Numbered from the stretch's first letter, positions 1 to 7,303 are shown. The stretch is DNA of 64,000 nt from an uncultured Eubacterium sp. (GCA_910577225.1 CAJTMV010000011.1:1-64000); one strand, 5' to 3'. Notes: generated from the letters alone by a model not told the origin. Numbers and translations are program-made.

Positions 1-72
1 ATCTTGCAGAATGACAAAAAAGTGCTGGAACATGGTGGAAACTATGTGTTTCAGGCAAATACAGATAAATAG
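1..72 (+). CDS. C-terminal tail of an unidentified protein, cut by the window edge
   Basis: Frame 1 is open from the first base to a TAG at 70-72 and gives 23 residues ending in VFQANTDK. The following gene has its own ribosome site 34 bases later, so this looks like the end of an upstream plus-strand gene. The tail is too short to assign to a family. Confidence 0.4.
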   Translation: MLQNDKKVLEHGGNYVFQANTDK

Positions 73-119
73 GAAATTGTCAAATTAACAAATCGAACTT
101 TAATCAAGGAGTGAAACAT

Positions 120-941
120 ATGAAAATCAGAAAAACCGCAAAGGCATATATGGCAACTGCTATAGTTTTATTAACGACACTTTTATTTGCAGGCTGCGGA
201 ACTAATACAACAAAAGAAGCAGAACTTGACGTGATTGAGGAAGAAACCTCAAGTAATAAAGATTTGGTGATAGAGAATGATGTAAAAGAGGAAAACCAAG
301 ATAAAGACATAACATTGCGAAACGATGAAACAGACAATCAAAAAGCACCCACTGAAAATACTAATATATATGATTATATTTTAACGCAATATAGCGACAT
401 GGTTCAAAATGATTTTTACATTAATCTTCGGGATTCAGATAACTATGACAGCAGTTTTGGAGAGGATATTGGACTTGAAATTCGCACCCACAAGCAGGAT
501 ATTTATTACACATTTTATGATATAGACGGAAATGGGATAATGGAACTTATTATTGCAGGTGGAGAACATAGCGTATCAAATCCCACTTTTTCCCCTTGGA
601 ATTATGATTTATATGGTTATGACGGAACGAATGTAGTTCATATTTTCCCGGAAATGTCGTTTGGTTATAGAACAAATTTTTCGCTTTATGAAAATGGAGT
701 GATAGAAGTATTTTACAGCGGCAGTGCTGCGGAGTCTGGAGTTGATTTTTACAGAATAGGCACAGACGGATTCACTCCCGAACTAATAGATTCTTTTATT
801 GCAGTCGGTCATTTAGAAGGAGATGAACCTGTATTTACCTATTCTCAAAATGGAAATGAAATAACGGAAGAAGAATACAATGCCAGCATTCAAAGCTACG
901 AAATCGCTCTTACAACATTAGATTGGATACAGATTCAATAA
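120..941 (+). CDS. Putative lipoprotein with a DxDGNG-type calcium-like motif
   Basis: A 273-residue secreted lipoprotein. The N-terminus is basic (MKIRKTAKAY), followed by a hydrophobic stretch and a lipobox ending LLFAGC at about residue 22, so the mature protein should be anchored to the outer face of the membrane by its cysteine. Next comes an acidic, glutamate-rich linker of about 60 residues, then a globular part with YDIDGNGIMELII, a motif recurring in secreted Firmicutes proteins of unknown role. AAGGAG at 106-111 lies 8 bases before ATG 120, which favours this start over the in-frame GTG at 111. The function is not recognised. Its last bases overlap a transposon relic on the other strand. 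Confidence 0.75.
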   Translation: MKIRKTAKAYMATAIVLLTTLLFAGCGTNTTKEAELDVIEEETSSNKDLVIENDVKEENQDKDITLRNDETDNQKAPTENTNIYDYILTQYSDMVQNDFYINLRDSDNYDSSFGEDIGLEIRTHKQDIYYTFYDIDGNGIMELIIAGGEHSVSNPTFSPWNYDLYGYDGTNVVHIFPEMSFGYRTNFSLYENGVIEVFYSGSAAESGVDFYRIGTDGFTPELIDSFIAVGHLEGDEPVFTYSQNGNEITEEEYNASIQSYEIALTTLDWIQIQ

Positions 942-1313
942 AACGTACCAAGCTAACAACTCAAAAGGCAGCCGCCCCGTCAAAGCGTCTGCCTTTTCCT
1001 GTCCCGGTCCTCTTACTCGCCCCTGCTCCATTGTCGCCGTCAGCTTCACAAACCGCTGCTCTGACAGGATTCCCTTTGCCTTGTCAGTATACAGGTTCAG
1101 GAACATATCGTCAATTTCCCGGTTCCTTGCTTCCAGACGTTCCCGCTCCTTCTCCATCTCCGAAGCGTCCGCCAGATACCGCCGTTCCATGCGGCTGCTA
1201 ATCCGCTGGTAGAACGATTCCACGTCTTTAAGCGCCATTGCCGCAAGTTCCTGAATGTCCTTCAGCACAAGATTGTACAAATCACTGGCTTCCAGGTCAT
1301 GGCTAATTAGAGG
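918..1313 (-). pseudogene. C-terminal remnant of a TndX/TnpX-type large serine recombinase
   Basis: Reading the minus strand from an in-frame TAA near 1318, the frame gives LYNLVLKDIQELAAMALKD, then RISSRMERRYL, then FLNLYTDKAKGILSEQRF and KLTATMEQ. This order is characteristic of the coiled-coil C-terminal region of TndX-like recombinases of Tn4451/Tn5397-type elements. The catalytic serine domain and zinc region are missing, and after about 1025 the frame runs into unrelated residues. The piece cannot be functional. It marks the former end of an integrated element whose regulator and TnpV relics follow. Family assignment is from memory of the motif and is fairly secure. Confidence 0.75.
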
Positions 1314-1376
1314 TAATTAAAATGAGGAAAGGAAAAGCACAATCCAGACGGAACCGGCGATACCGTCAGGAAATAT

Positions 1377-1405
1377 TTGTGAGTTAGCAAGAATCCTGAT
1401 ATAAT
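1377..1405 (+). promoter_or_regulatory. Sigma-A promoter for the XRE regulator
   Basis: TTGTGA (1377-1382) is followed after 17 bases by a perfect TATAAT (1400-1405). The gene starts at 1447, which leaves a leader of about 35 bases containing a GCAGGGAG ribosome site. Confidence 0.7.
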
Positions 1406-1446
1406 GGGTTTAAACGCCCATCCGGGGCAGAAAGGCAGGGAGAAAC

Positions 1447-1704
1447 ATGCACATCAGCTACAAACCGCTCTGGCACACGCTAATAGAGCGGAACATGAGG
1501 AAAGAGGATTTAAGGCTTGCCGCCGGCCTGACTACAAATATGATTGCCAATATGGGAAAAGAGGGAAAGCACATCAGCATGGACACGCTGGCACGAATCT
1601 GCGAAACGCTGGATTGTGGCATTATGGACGTGATTGAGCTGGCCAGTGACGAGCCTTCCACCACAGGAGGGAACGATAATGGAAAAACTGACCTTAATCA
1701 TTGA
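1447..1704 (+). CDS. XRE-family helix-turn-helix regulator of an integrated element
   Basis: An 85-residue protein made almost only of a Cro/C1-type DNA-binding domain: WHTLIERNMRKEDLRLAAGLTTNMIANMGKEG contains the five-helix core and MDTLARICETLDC the closing helix (about residues 8-60). Proteins of this size and sequence are standard small regulators in Tn4451-like and other Clostridia conjugative elements. It has its own good promoter and a GCAGGGAG site before the ATG. Its 3' end overlaps the start of the TnpV fragment. It is probably intact, but the element it once controlled has gone, so its present targets are unknown. Confidence 0.8.
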   Translation: MHISYKPLWHTLIERNMRKEDLRLAAGLTTNMIANMGKEGKHISMDTLARICETLDCGIMDVIELASDEPSTTGGNDNGKTDLNH

Positions 1705-1846
1705 GCAGATGAAAGCCGCCGAAGGAGTGACCGAGGAACTGAAAGCCCGGAACCAGCTTGAATGGGTGGGGCGAATGAACAATATCCGCAATCGGGCGGA
1801 GGAAATCATAAACAGTGAGTTGATTTATTTTGTAGATATATGGTAG
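1679..1846 (+). pseudogene. C-terminal fragment of TnpV
   Basis: The 55-residue frame from ATG 1679 (MEKLTLIIEQMKAAEGVTEEL, then WVGRMNNIRNRAEEII and ELIY) matches the conserved C-terminal part of TnpV, a transposon-encoded protein normally about 120 residues long that sits beside regulators in Tn4451-like elements. The N-terminal half is absent. A GGAGGG site lies before the ATG and the frame overlaps the end of the XRE gene, so a short product could still be made. I read it as the product of a deletion joining the regulator directly to the TnpV tail. Confidence 0.7.
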
Positions 1847-1893
1847 AATTATTTCAGATGATAAATCATAATTTGTTTAGGGAGGCGAGTATC

Positions 1894-2421
1894 ATGAAAT
1901 TCAAAGTCGCGGTTTTGCAGATGAAATCATTGAACCGACAGTATAAAGAAAATATAGAAATTGTCATCGGCATGATGAAGAAAGCTGCAGAAAACCGTGC
2001 TGATATTCTTCTGTTGCCGGAAGCGTTTCTAACAGGATATGCGATGCCGATAGACAACGAAGAGGCGCTCTCGGAGCAGAACTCTTATCTCGAACAAATC
2101 TGTGTCGCAGCTTCAAAACTGCGTGTAGGGGTGGTTGTAACAGCTCTCACAAAGGGACAGAAAAAGCCGCGAAATCCAAATGGCGAAAACGCTGGTAATT
2201 CTTGTGCATTCAGCCCGATTTGCTGGGATAAAAACGGTAATTGTGTGGATAATGTTCTCCTGATGGCAGATGCCGTAACCGAGGGATTGTTCTACGCAGA
2301 GTTTGATATGGATGTAATCCGCAGTTATCGGGAAAATGAAATGATGGGAAATACTTTCCGAAAAGTAAAAGCATATGATTTACTGTTGAGTGAAAAAATC
2401 GAATATCCCTTTATACGATAA
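1894..2421 (+). pseudogene. Carbon-nitrogen hydrolase (nitrilase family) with an internal in-frame deletion
   Basis: The frame starts at ATG 1894 behind GGGAGG. Residues 1-90 (MKFKVAVLQM, then LLLPEAFLTGY with the catalytic glutamate, then VGVVVTALTKGQKKPRN) are the N-terminal half of a nitrilase fold. The text then jumps to PNGENAGNSCAFSP and WDKNGN, which belong near the C-terminal end of the domain. The segment that should carry the catalytic lysine and nucleophilic cysteine, by comparison with family members of about 250-280 residues, is missing, leaving 175 residues. The frame is kept across the joint near 2170-2180. The enzyme should be inactive: two of the three Glu-Lys-Cys residues are gone. 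Confidence 0.75.
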
Positions 2422-2441
2422 CTCCCAATCGATTGGGAGTT
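2420..2441. promoter_or_regulatory. Perfect 22-bp palindrome upstream of brnTA
   Basis: AACTCCCAATC is followed directly by its exact reverse complement, with no loop. It begins on the stop codon of the nitrilase remnant and ends 71 bases before the BrnT start. No T-run follows, so it suits an operator better than a terminator. BrnTA modules are known to be autorepressed through palindromes, but binding here is only inferred. Confidence 0.5.
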
Positions 2442-2512
2442 TGCAACATCTACGCAAAGCAAAGGCATACTTGTGTAAATCGTGTCTTACTTATTTGAAA
2501 GAGGAAAATCAC

Positions 2513-2797
2513 ATGGAACTAAATTTTGAATGGGACGAGGAAAAAGACCATATCAACCGCCAAAAACACGGCATTTCTTTTGAAACGGCTTCATACGTTT
2601 TCCGTGATGAATATTACATAGAGATGTATGATTTCGAGCATAGTATGGAAGAAGACCGTTATATCGCAATCGGTATGGTTGGCGATTTATTGTTTGTTGT
2701 ATTTACCGAGCGTGGGGAGAATATCCGGCTGATCTCCGCAAGATTGGCAACAGAAAGTGAAAGGAGGCTTTATTATGACCAAAACTTTTACAATTAA
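2513..2797 (+). CDS. brnT: BrnT family toxin (DUF497 ribonuclease)
   Basis: A 94-residue protein starting MELNFEWDEEKDHINRQKHG, then ISFETASYVF, the standard opening of BrnT toxins (F-x-W-D-x-x-K-x-x-x-N-x-x-K-H-G-I-S-F). BrnT has a RelE-like ribonuclease fold and cleaves RNA until bound by BrnA. The later part has YIAIGMVGDLLFVVFTERGENIRLISARLA, the core strands of the fold, with the R-L-I-S-A-R motif. The start at 2513 is preceded by GAGG. An upstream in-frame start at 2390 would overlap the nitrilase end and lacks a ribosome site. The gene overlaps the antitoxin by 23 bases, the toxin-first order typical of this family. Confidence 0.85.
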   Translation: MELNFEWDEEKDHINRQKHGISFETASYVFRDEYYIEMYDFEHSMEEDRYIAIGMVGDLLFVVFTERGENIRLISARLATESERRLYYDQNFYN

Positions 2798-2957
2798 GGA
2801 TGGCCAGGTTCCTACACAGGAACAGTTAGAGGAAGTCAGGGCGGCGGCAAAGCGGGAAATTCAGTTTGATGAAGATTCTCCGGAGCTGTCACCCGCAATG
2901 TACAAAGCGTTCAGGTGCACTGTGACACAGCGCAATAGGAAAAAGAAGAACGCATAA
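2775..2957 (+). CDS. BrnA-like antitoxin
   Basis: A 60-residue protein behind AAGGAGG (2761-2767), starting inside the end of brnT. It reads MTKTFTIKDGQVPTQEQLEE and has an ELSPAMYKAF motif before a very basic tail (RNRKKKNA). BrnA antitoxins are small ribbon-helix-helix proteins that wrap the toxin and repress their operon. The position, translational coupling and the acidic-then-SPxMxxAF pattern all fit. I cannot see a full canonical ribbon-helix-helix by eye, so the family call rests partly on the partner. Confidence 0.75.
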   Translation: MTKTFTIKDGQVPTQEQLEEVRAAAKREIQFDEDSPELSPAMYKAFRCTVTQRNRKKKNA

Positions 2958-3033
2958 AGTTCTGCTATGAAGCGGGGATATACTATTCCGGGCATTCTGG
3001 TTTATGAATTAAAAATTGAATAAGAATTGCCCC

Positions 3034-3072
3034 AAATGCCGTTGCATGGATAAAACCAGTGCAACGGCATTT
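3034..3072. terminator. Convergent hairpin between brnA and the minus-strand remnant
   Basis: A 13-bp perfect stem (AAATGCCGTTGCA and its complement) closes a 13-base loop. It sits just past the stop of the minus-strand frame and downstream of the antitoxin. No clear T-run follows on either strand, so termination is probable rather than shown. Confidence 0.45.
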
Positions 3073-3074
3073 CC

Positions 3075-3272
3075 TTATCTCCGCTTCATCCTGCTCAACG
3101 GGGAATCCTTATATGCCGGAGTTTTCTTCATAACATTCTTTAAAACCGTGCGCTCCTGCTCTGTCAGCTTTTCATATCGGATTTGAAGCTGTGTACACAT
3201 GAGGGCAGTGAACACATCCAGATAGGAACCCGGCACAGCCAATGCCTTCTTTGCGTCTTTGATTAGTTTCAT
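3075..3272 (-). pseudogene. Remnant of an unidentified element-borne protein
   Basis: The frame reads MKLIKDAKKALAVPGSYLDV and TQLQIRYEKLTEQERTVLKN and ends in a basic tail. Upstream of the ATG the frame stays open for about 20 codons with plausible residues (EAHKDDTDSAPDGSNT) before a stop near 3340, and there is no ribosome site. I therefore take this as the C-terminal part of a longer gene, probably of the same lost mobile element. The family is not recognised. Confidence 0.4.
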
Positions 3273-3330
3273 GGTATTGGAGCCGTCCGGCGCACTGTCC
3301 GTATCGTCCTTGTGCGCTTCCCTTAGGGAA

Positions 3331-3744
3331 AGATATATTTATACAGTTGTATCTTCAGAACTATATTCTCCTGAGTATTATAGGCAGAAAGGATTGAGTA
3401 GTGCACAGGTGTCAAGGCTGTATAAGACACAGGCTATTGTTGCAAATACATATTATGAATATTGCGATAGTGTATACTCAAATCATCGTGGACAAGGATA
3501 TAAAGTCTGCAATACAGATTGCTGTCAGGTTTGCGATTCTGCCAAAATGAATCAGGTTGCAGCCCTGGCAGGTGCTGCAGGCAATACAGTGGATATTTAT
3601 TTGATGACAGTGCAGAATGGGGCAGACTGCCTGCTTTTTTCCTGGACATCTACAAGACAGGGGCACTCGTCACAGGAAATGAAAGCGTATCAAATGCAGA
3701 TGGAAAAAGACAGGATGAAAGCCGTTCCATTGGAATGTTTTTAA
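3331..3744 (+). pseudogene. Fragment resembling a SpoIID/LytB amidase-enhancer domain
   Basis: The frame carries SSELYSPEYYRQKGLSSAQ, then LYKTQAIVANTYYEYC, then YKVCNTDCCQVCDS. The order (E-x-x-P-E/S, then QAxVAxTY, then VCxTxxCQVC) is the signature of SpoIID-type domains, which stimulate peptidoglycan hydrolysis in spore formation and cell separation. There is no start with a ribosome site: the 5' end fuses to sequence belonging to the minus-strand remnant. The end lacks the expected glycine-rich closing strands. I consider it a truncated fossil. The match is motif-level only. Confidence 0.45.
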
Positions 3745-4167
3745 CTGTTGCAAGAGACATTTGCAGCCTATATATGAAATCTTGATTTTATTCAGAAAGA
3801 TGGATTTGTGAGAGAATTTGAGAAATAAAAGCAGAAATGCAAATATACAATAATTACGAGGAAGGGTATTTTTCTGGGAGGCATATCAAAAATCCGCAAC
3901 GTAGTGGATCCTGCGTTAAGGATTATTGATGTGGGCAATCGGGAAAATAGACAGGAAATTACGCTAAATATAATCAGTTTAGCACACGGCGCTTGTTGCT
4001 TCTTTATTGCCCCTGCGCATATTATATTTAGGAAAATAATTCTTCCAATATATGCCACCGCATGTTAAGATAAAAGAAAACGGCGCTGATTCCTATGGCA
4101 GGACCGTTCTGAAATGCTGTCAGATCTTGCGGGATACTTGATGAAACGAAAGGCTGCGAATTGACAC
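3745..4167. other. Gene-free stretch with decayed sequence
   Basis: No frame here has a ribosome site or a recognisable domain. A frame at about 3875-4065 (GGISKIRNVVDPALRIIDVG) is open without a start and may be another eroded coding scrap. I see no hairpin with a T-run. Confidence 0.35.
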
Positions 4168-4368
4168 ATGCCAGGATCACCTTTTTCAGATGTGGATAGT
4201 TTTCGGACAGATGAAATGGATGGGAAGCGAAAAATAAAAGTGCCGGTTCTTCGCTGGAGGGTGGATGATCCGAATACTTTTGGTACGGATGCGTACATCA
4301 GATTTTGCCGTAAGATTGACCGCGAATCGTATATTTGTACAAATGGATGGGATTCACAAGACAAATGA
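4168..4368 (+). pseudogene. Fossil of a GH51 alpha-L-arabinofuranosidase
   Basis: The frame contains KVPVLRW, then DPNTFGTDAYIRFCRKI, then SYICTNGWDS. GH51 enzymes carry, in this order, a P-V-L-R-W-P-G-G-C segment, then N-x-F-G-T-x-E-F-x-x-F-C and E-P-Y-I-C-x-N. Here the P-G-G-C-F and following region have been deleted, so VLRW joins RVDDPNTFGTD directly, and both ends are missing. It is dead but informative, because two arabinanases are encoded later in the window. The following 4369-4536 shows no gene. Confidence 0.55.
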
Positions 4369-4536
4369 TTATGCTGGTTATAAACAGGATATGGTGTATA
4401 CAAATCATATTGGTTGTTCGATCGATGAGGTCAGGGGACTGCTGATGGCGCCTGGACTGGAAAAGAAGGACTTTATGCAAAACTTTAAAGTTTTATAAAA
4501 GGGGTTCGCTGGAAAGGGATTCGGGAGTGTATTCAT

Positions 4537-5007
4537 ATGGCTGATGTGCTGACGCCTGAACAACGGCGCAAAAATATGAAAAGTATCAAGGCTAAAGATA
4601 CGAAAATAGAAGTCTTGTTAAGAAAAATGTTATGGGAAAACGGATATCGGTATCGGAAAAATGTTTCCGGTCTGCCGGGAAAACCGGATGTGATACTGAC
4701 AAAATATAAAATTGCAATATTTTGCGACGGCGAGTTTTTTCATGGGAAAGACTGGGAGAAGCTGCGGATAAAGTTAAAAAGCAGCAACAATGGAGAGTTT
4801 TGGCTAAAAAAGATCGCGGGAAACAGAGCGCGGGATGAGGAAGTGAATAAACAGCTTTCTTTTTTGGGCTGGACAGTGATTCGATTTTGGGGCAAAGACA
4901 TTAAGAAACATCCGGAGGAATGCCTGAAAGTTATTGAAGAGGCAATTTTTGAAATTAAGATGCAGAACGCGGAGACGGAGAGTTTCACAGAATGGTGTGA
5001 AGACTGA
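4537..5007 (+). CDS. vsr: Very-short-patch mismatch repair endonuclease (Vsr)
   Basis: A 156-residue protein. Vsr nicks DNA 5' of the T in T:G mismatches that arise by deamination of 5-methylcytosine. Visible family marks are NMKSIKAKDTKIEVLLRK (N-terminal helix with the conserved KDTKxE), LPGKPDVIL (metal-binding aspartate), KIAIFCDGEFFHGKDWE (catalytic core with the H-G-x-x-W), EFWLKKIAGNRARDEEVN and LGWTVIRFWGKDIKK. The usual length is about 135-160 residues, so it is complete. GGGAG lies upstream of ATG 4537. Vsr is normally encoded beside a C5-cytosine methyltransferase, but none is nearby, making this an orphan in a decayed region. The next 173 bases (5008-5180) show nothing convincing. 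Confidence 0.9.
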   Translation: MADVLTPEQRRKNMKSIKAKDTKIEVLLRKMLWENGYRYRKNVSGLPGKPDVILTKYKIAIFCDGEFFHGKDWEKLRIKLKSSNNGEFWLKKIAGNRARDEEVNKQLSFLGWTVIRFWGKDIKKHPEECLKVIEEAIFEIKMQNAETESFTEWCED

Positions 5008-5180
5008 GTTTGACAGAATCATGCGATTCATAAGGGGCAGAGCGGTTGCCGGGATTGGGTTTGTTAGAAACAATAGATACTGACTCCAAATGGTTTTCAA
5101 CGTCATTGATGTGCCGAAAGGTGCTGGTTACGGCATTGTACCTGATATTCAAAATCCATTTGGAGTATCCTGGCAGAGTG

Positions 5181-6392
5181 TCAGTCAATATCCAGAAAGA
5201 CTCTCGTTTCATTATTTTTTACATGCAGATCTTTGTGTCCTGCGCCGCCTTCCTCTATCGTTGCACCCCAGAGCATGTCTTCTGCGATGCTGTAGGACAT
5301 TCTTAACCGGTTTCCGTTCGCAAGGTCGAATAAATATACGATAGATCCATGCGGTATCTGTCCGTTTTCGTTTAATTTGTACTGTGCACAGGCATTCGTT
5401 ATCGTTGATGTTTCACCTAATAATTCGAAAGCGATTGCTTTGGCTTCTTTTCCTTTCTTTTGGATCTGTTTTTTATTTATTTTCAGATTCTCATGATAAT
5501 AGGCAAATCCGTCTTTTTCCATAGTAATATTTTGGAAAGAAGCGTCCTTGGCCTGTACGCAGACAGAATAAGTCGTATGGTCAGCCACAAATGTAATCTG
5601 GTAGTCTCCATAGCTGCCGCTTAGTCCTGTTTCCATATTTTCTGCCGTAATACCATACATTATTTTCAGATAAGAGGCAGCGGATGCCACAACTTCCTCT
5701 TCGGACAATGCATTCGGAGATATTTGAGATCGTTTCTTTTCCATCTCCATCCTGTATCTGGCTGTGGTATCGCTTGTGCGCAAACTATAGTCTGTTTTTT
5801 TGTAAAAGTCAATGATTTGCAGAAATTCTTCTCTTGTAAGTTCGCGGTTTGGCAGGTAGATACAGTTATCTTTTGCATTGTAGCATAAGGTCTCCTGATC
5901 AGCTGTATGGCTGTCGTCCGAGACGGCCAGTGTGCCATCTGGAAAAATGCCCTGATCATATTGAGCCAGCAGGGAATCATATAATTCCTGTTCAGATTCG
6001 GACAAATCTCTGGAGTAACGAATGGCTTCTTTATCTAAAATATCTAAATCATCTAAAACATCTAAATCATCTAAAACATCTAAATCTAACGACGGATCCT
6101 GCGTATTATTTTCATAGATCATGGTACGGAGTTCATTCTTTTCTTTTTCAGATAACCTGGCCAGACGGCTGGCTACATAATTGGAAGCCGCTTTTACCGG
6201 ATAAGCGGCAATTAGTATCGCAAATATTACGACAGGAATGCGTTTCATCCAAAATGACCGCTGTCTGACTGGTTTTTGAGGCGGTTTCACCAGATCTTTT
6301 GTCATGTGAATCAGTTTTTTTGTATAGGCAGGATTCCCATCAAACGGTTCGCTTTTTAATCTTTTTCTGATTTTTTTGTCGATATTATTCAT
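5181..6392 (-). CDS. Membrane protein, probable anti-sigma partner of the ECF factor
   Basis: A 403-residue protein downstream of the sigma gene with a 38-base gap, so the two form an operon. The cytoplasmic N-terminus (MNNIDKKIRKRLKSEPF, about 60 residues) is followed by one membrane segment (IPVVIFAILIAAYPVKA), then a long extracytoplasmic part. This layout suits a regulator that holds the sigma factor and senses outside signals, but no named anti-sigma domain is visible. Residues 110-127 contain an acidic tandem repeat (LDVLDD) from an 18-bp DNA repeat. ATG 6392 has AAAGGAG before it; the longer frame starting at 6422 lacks a ribosome site. Role inferred from context. Confidence 0.65.
   Translation of the reverse strand: MNNIDKKIRKRLKSEPFDGNPAYTKKLIHMTKDLVKPPQKPVRQRSFWMKRIPVVIFAILIAAYPVKAASNYVASRLARLSEKEKNELRTMIYENNTQDPSLDLDVLDDLDVLDDLDILDKEAIRYSRDLSESEQELYDSLLAQYDQGIFPDGTLAVSDDSHTADQETLCYNAKDNCIYLPNRELTREEFLQIIDFYKKTDYSLRTSDTTARYRMEMEKKRSQISPNALSEEEVVASAASYLKIMYGITAENMETGLSGSYGDYQITFVADHTTYSVCVQAKDASFQNITMEKDGFAYYHENLKINKKQIQKKGKEAKAIAFELLGETSTITNACAQYKLNENGQIPHGSIVYLFDLANGNRLRMSYSIAEDMLWGATIEEGGAGHKDLHVKNNETRVFLDID
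6034..6087. repeat. Three 18-bp in-frame tandem repeats
   Basis: Units at 6034-6051, 6052-6069 and 6070-6087 differ at only one or two bases. Each is built from two related 9-mers (TCTAAAACA and TCTAAATCA). On the minus strand they encode alternating LD-V/I-LDD blocks just outside the membrane segment of the anti-sigma-like protein. Confidence 0.9.
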
Positions 6393-6430
6393 AGGTAAGA
6401 ATCTCCTTTCTGATGCATTCATAAAAATGG

Positions 6431-6907
6431 TTACACGAAAAGTTTTTTCAGCTTATCTTTTGCGCGTGAGAGTCTGGATTTTACGGTTCCTTCTGAAATA
6501 TTTAAAATTTTTGCAATTTCCCTGATCTTAAAATCTCCAAAGTAAAATAAAATAATTACTTCGCGGAACTTCGGTTCCATATGATAAATACAGTCGTGTA
6601 AATCCATGTATGCTTCCTGATTTTGCGATAGTTCTGTATGTGCATCGATCGCGTCGGATACAGGAAGTTTTTTTGAAAGCATTGTTTTGCAATTGTTCGC
6701 TAAAATCTGAAACATCCAGCTCTTCATTTTGTGAAGGTGCTTCAAATCATTTAAATGTTCAAATGCTTTGAGAATGGTTTCACTGACTGCGTCTTCGGCA
6801 TCTTGTCGGTTGAGCAGGACAGAGTAAGCATATCTGTAAAATATTTCAGCGTTTTCTTTTACGACTAATAGAAAATATTCCTTTCTTATTTGCATTTTCA
6901 TACACAT
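6431..6907 (-). CDS. ECF-type RNA polymerase sigma factor
   Basis: A 158-residue sigma-70 family protein. Region 2 is at about residues 15-80 (YRYAYSVLLNRQDAEDAVSE, then TILKAFEHL and KSWMFQILANNC), with the D-A-E-D-A-V promoter-melting helix. Region 4 is at about 105-155 (EPKFREVIILFYFGDFKIRE, then IAKILNISEGTVKSRLSRA), the -35-binding helix-turn-helix. AAGGA lies 6 bases before ATG 6907. It directs polymerase to a small regulon that usually includes its own operon. The partner membrane protein follows immediately. Which signal it answers cannot be read from sequence. Confidence 0.92.
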   Translation of the reverse strand: MCMKMQIRKEYFLLVVKENAEIFYRYAYSVLLNRQDAEDAVSETILKAFEHLNDLKHLHKMKSWMFQILANNCKTMLSKKLPVSDAIDAHTELSQNQEAYMDLHDCIYHMEPKFREVIILFYFGDFKIREIAKILNISEGTVKSRLSRAKDKLKKLFV

Positions 6908-6975
6908 ATCGAATCCTTTTTTCAGATGTTCTGGTCAATGACTGCAGTATTTTATCCAAAAATCTTCATTCAGAG

Positions 6976-7101
6976 CCACCTCTTTTCTTTGTTAATTTTG
7001 GAATTAAGAAATTAAATCCACCTCTTTTCTTTATAAATTTTGGAATTAAAAACTCAAATCCACTTCTTTTCTTTATATATTTTCGAATTAAAAAATGAGA
7101 A
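6976..7101. repeat. Three 42-bp tandem repeats
   Basis: Units start at 6976, 7018 and 7060, each opening CCAC(C/T)TCTTTTCTTT and containing ATTTTGGAATTAA. The period of 42 is a multiple of three. On the minus strand it would encode a 14-residue repeat (KKRGGFNFLIPKLT), but that frame has no credible start and runs antisense to the XRE gene. It lies between divergent regulators. Confidence 0.85.
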
Positions 7102-7268
7102 TATTGCCAGTACTGATATTTTTCATTTTCATCTGACAGCATCTGTTTATTAGACAGCAGAAGGATACGTTTGGTTCCCTGAAAATAAAAATATTTAATT
7201 TTTGGAAAACTGCTCAAAGGCGATACCTGGAGGCGGGATTTGATGGAAAAAGGGAGCATGTTAATTTG

Positions 7269-7303
7269 CGTTGCTTGTGGCAACGGGCGATTTTGCCTAT
7301 AAT
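7269..7303 (+). promoter_or_regulatory. Promoter with overlapping inverted repeat for the XRE membrane regulator
   Basis: TTGTGG (7275-7280), 17 bases, TATAAT (7298-7303). CGTTGC (7269-7274) and GCAACG (7280-7285) form an inverted repeat over the -35 box, a natural place for autorepression by the helix-turn-helix protein encoded just downstream. Confidence 0.6.

Noticed and set aside
918..1201. Plus-strand frame of 92 residues after the lipoprotein
   Set aside because: It is rich in proline and serine, lacks a ribosome site, and is antisense to the recognisable recombinase remnant.
5008..5180. An open stretch reading MVFNVIDVPKGAGYGIVPDI
   Set aside because: It looks slightly protein-like but has no ribosome site, overlaps the minus-strand gene end and matches no family I can name.
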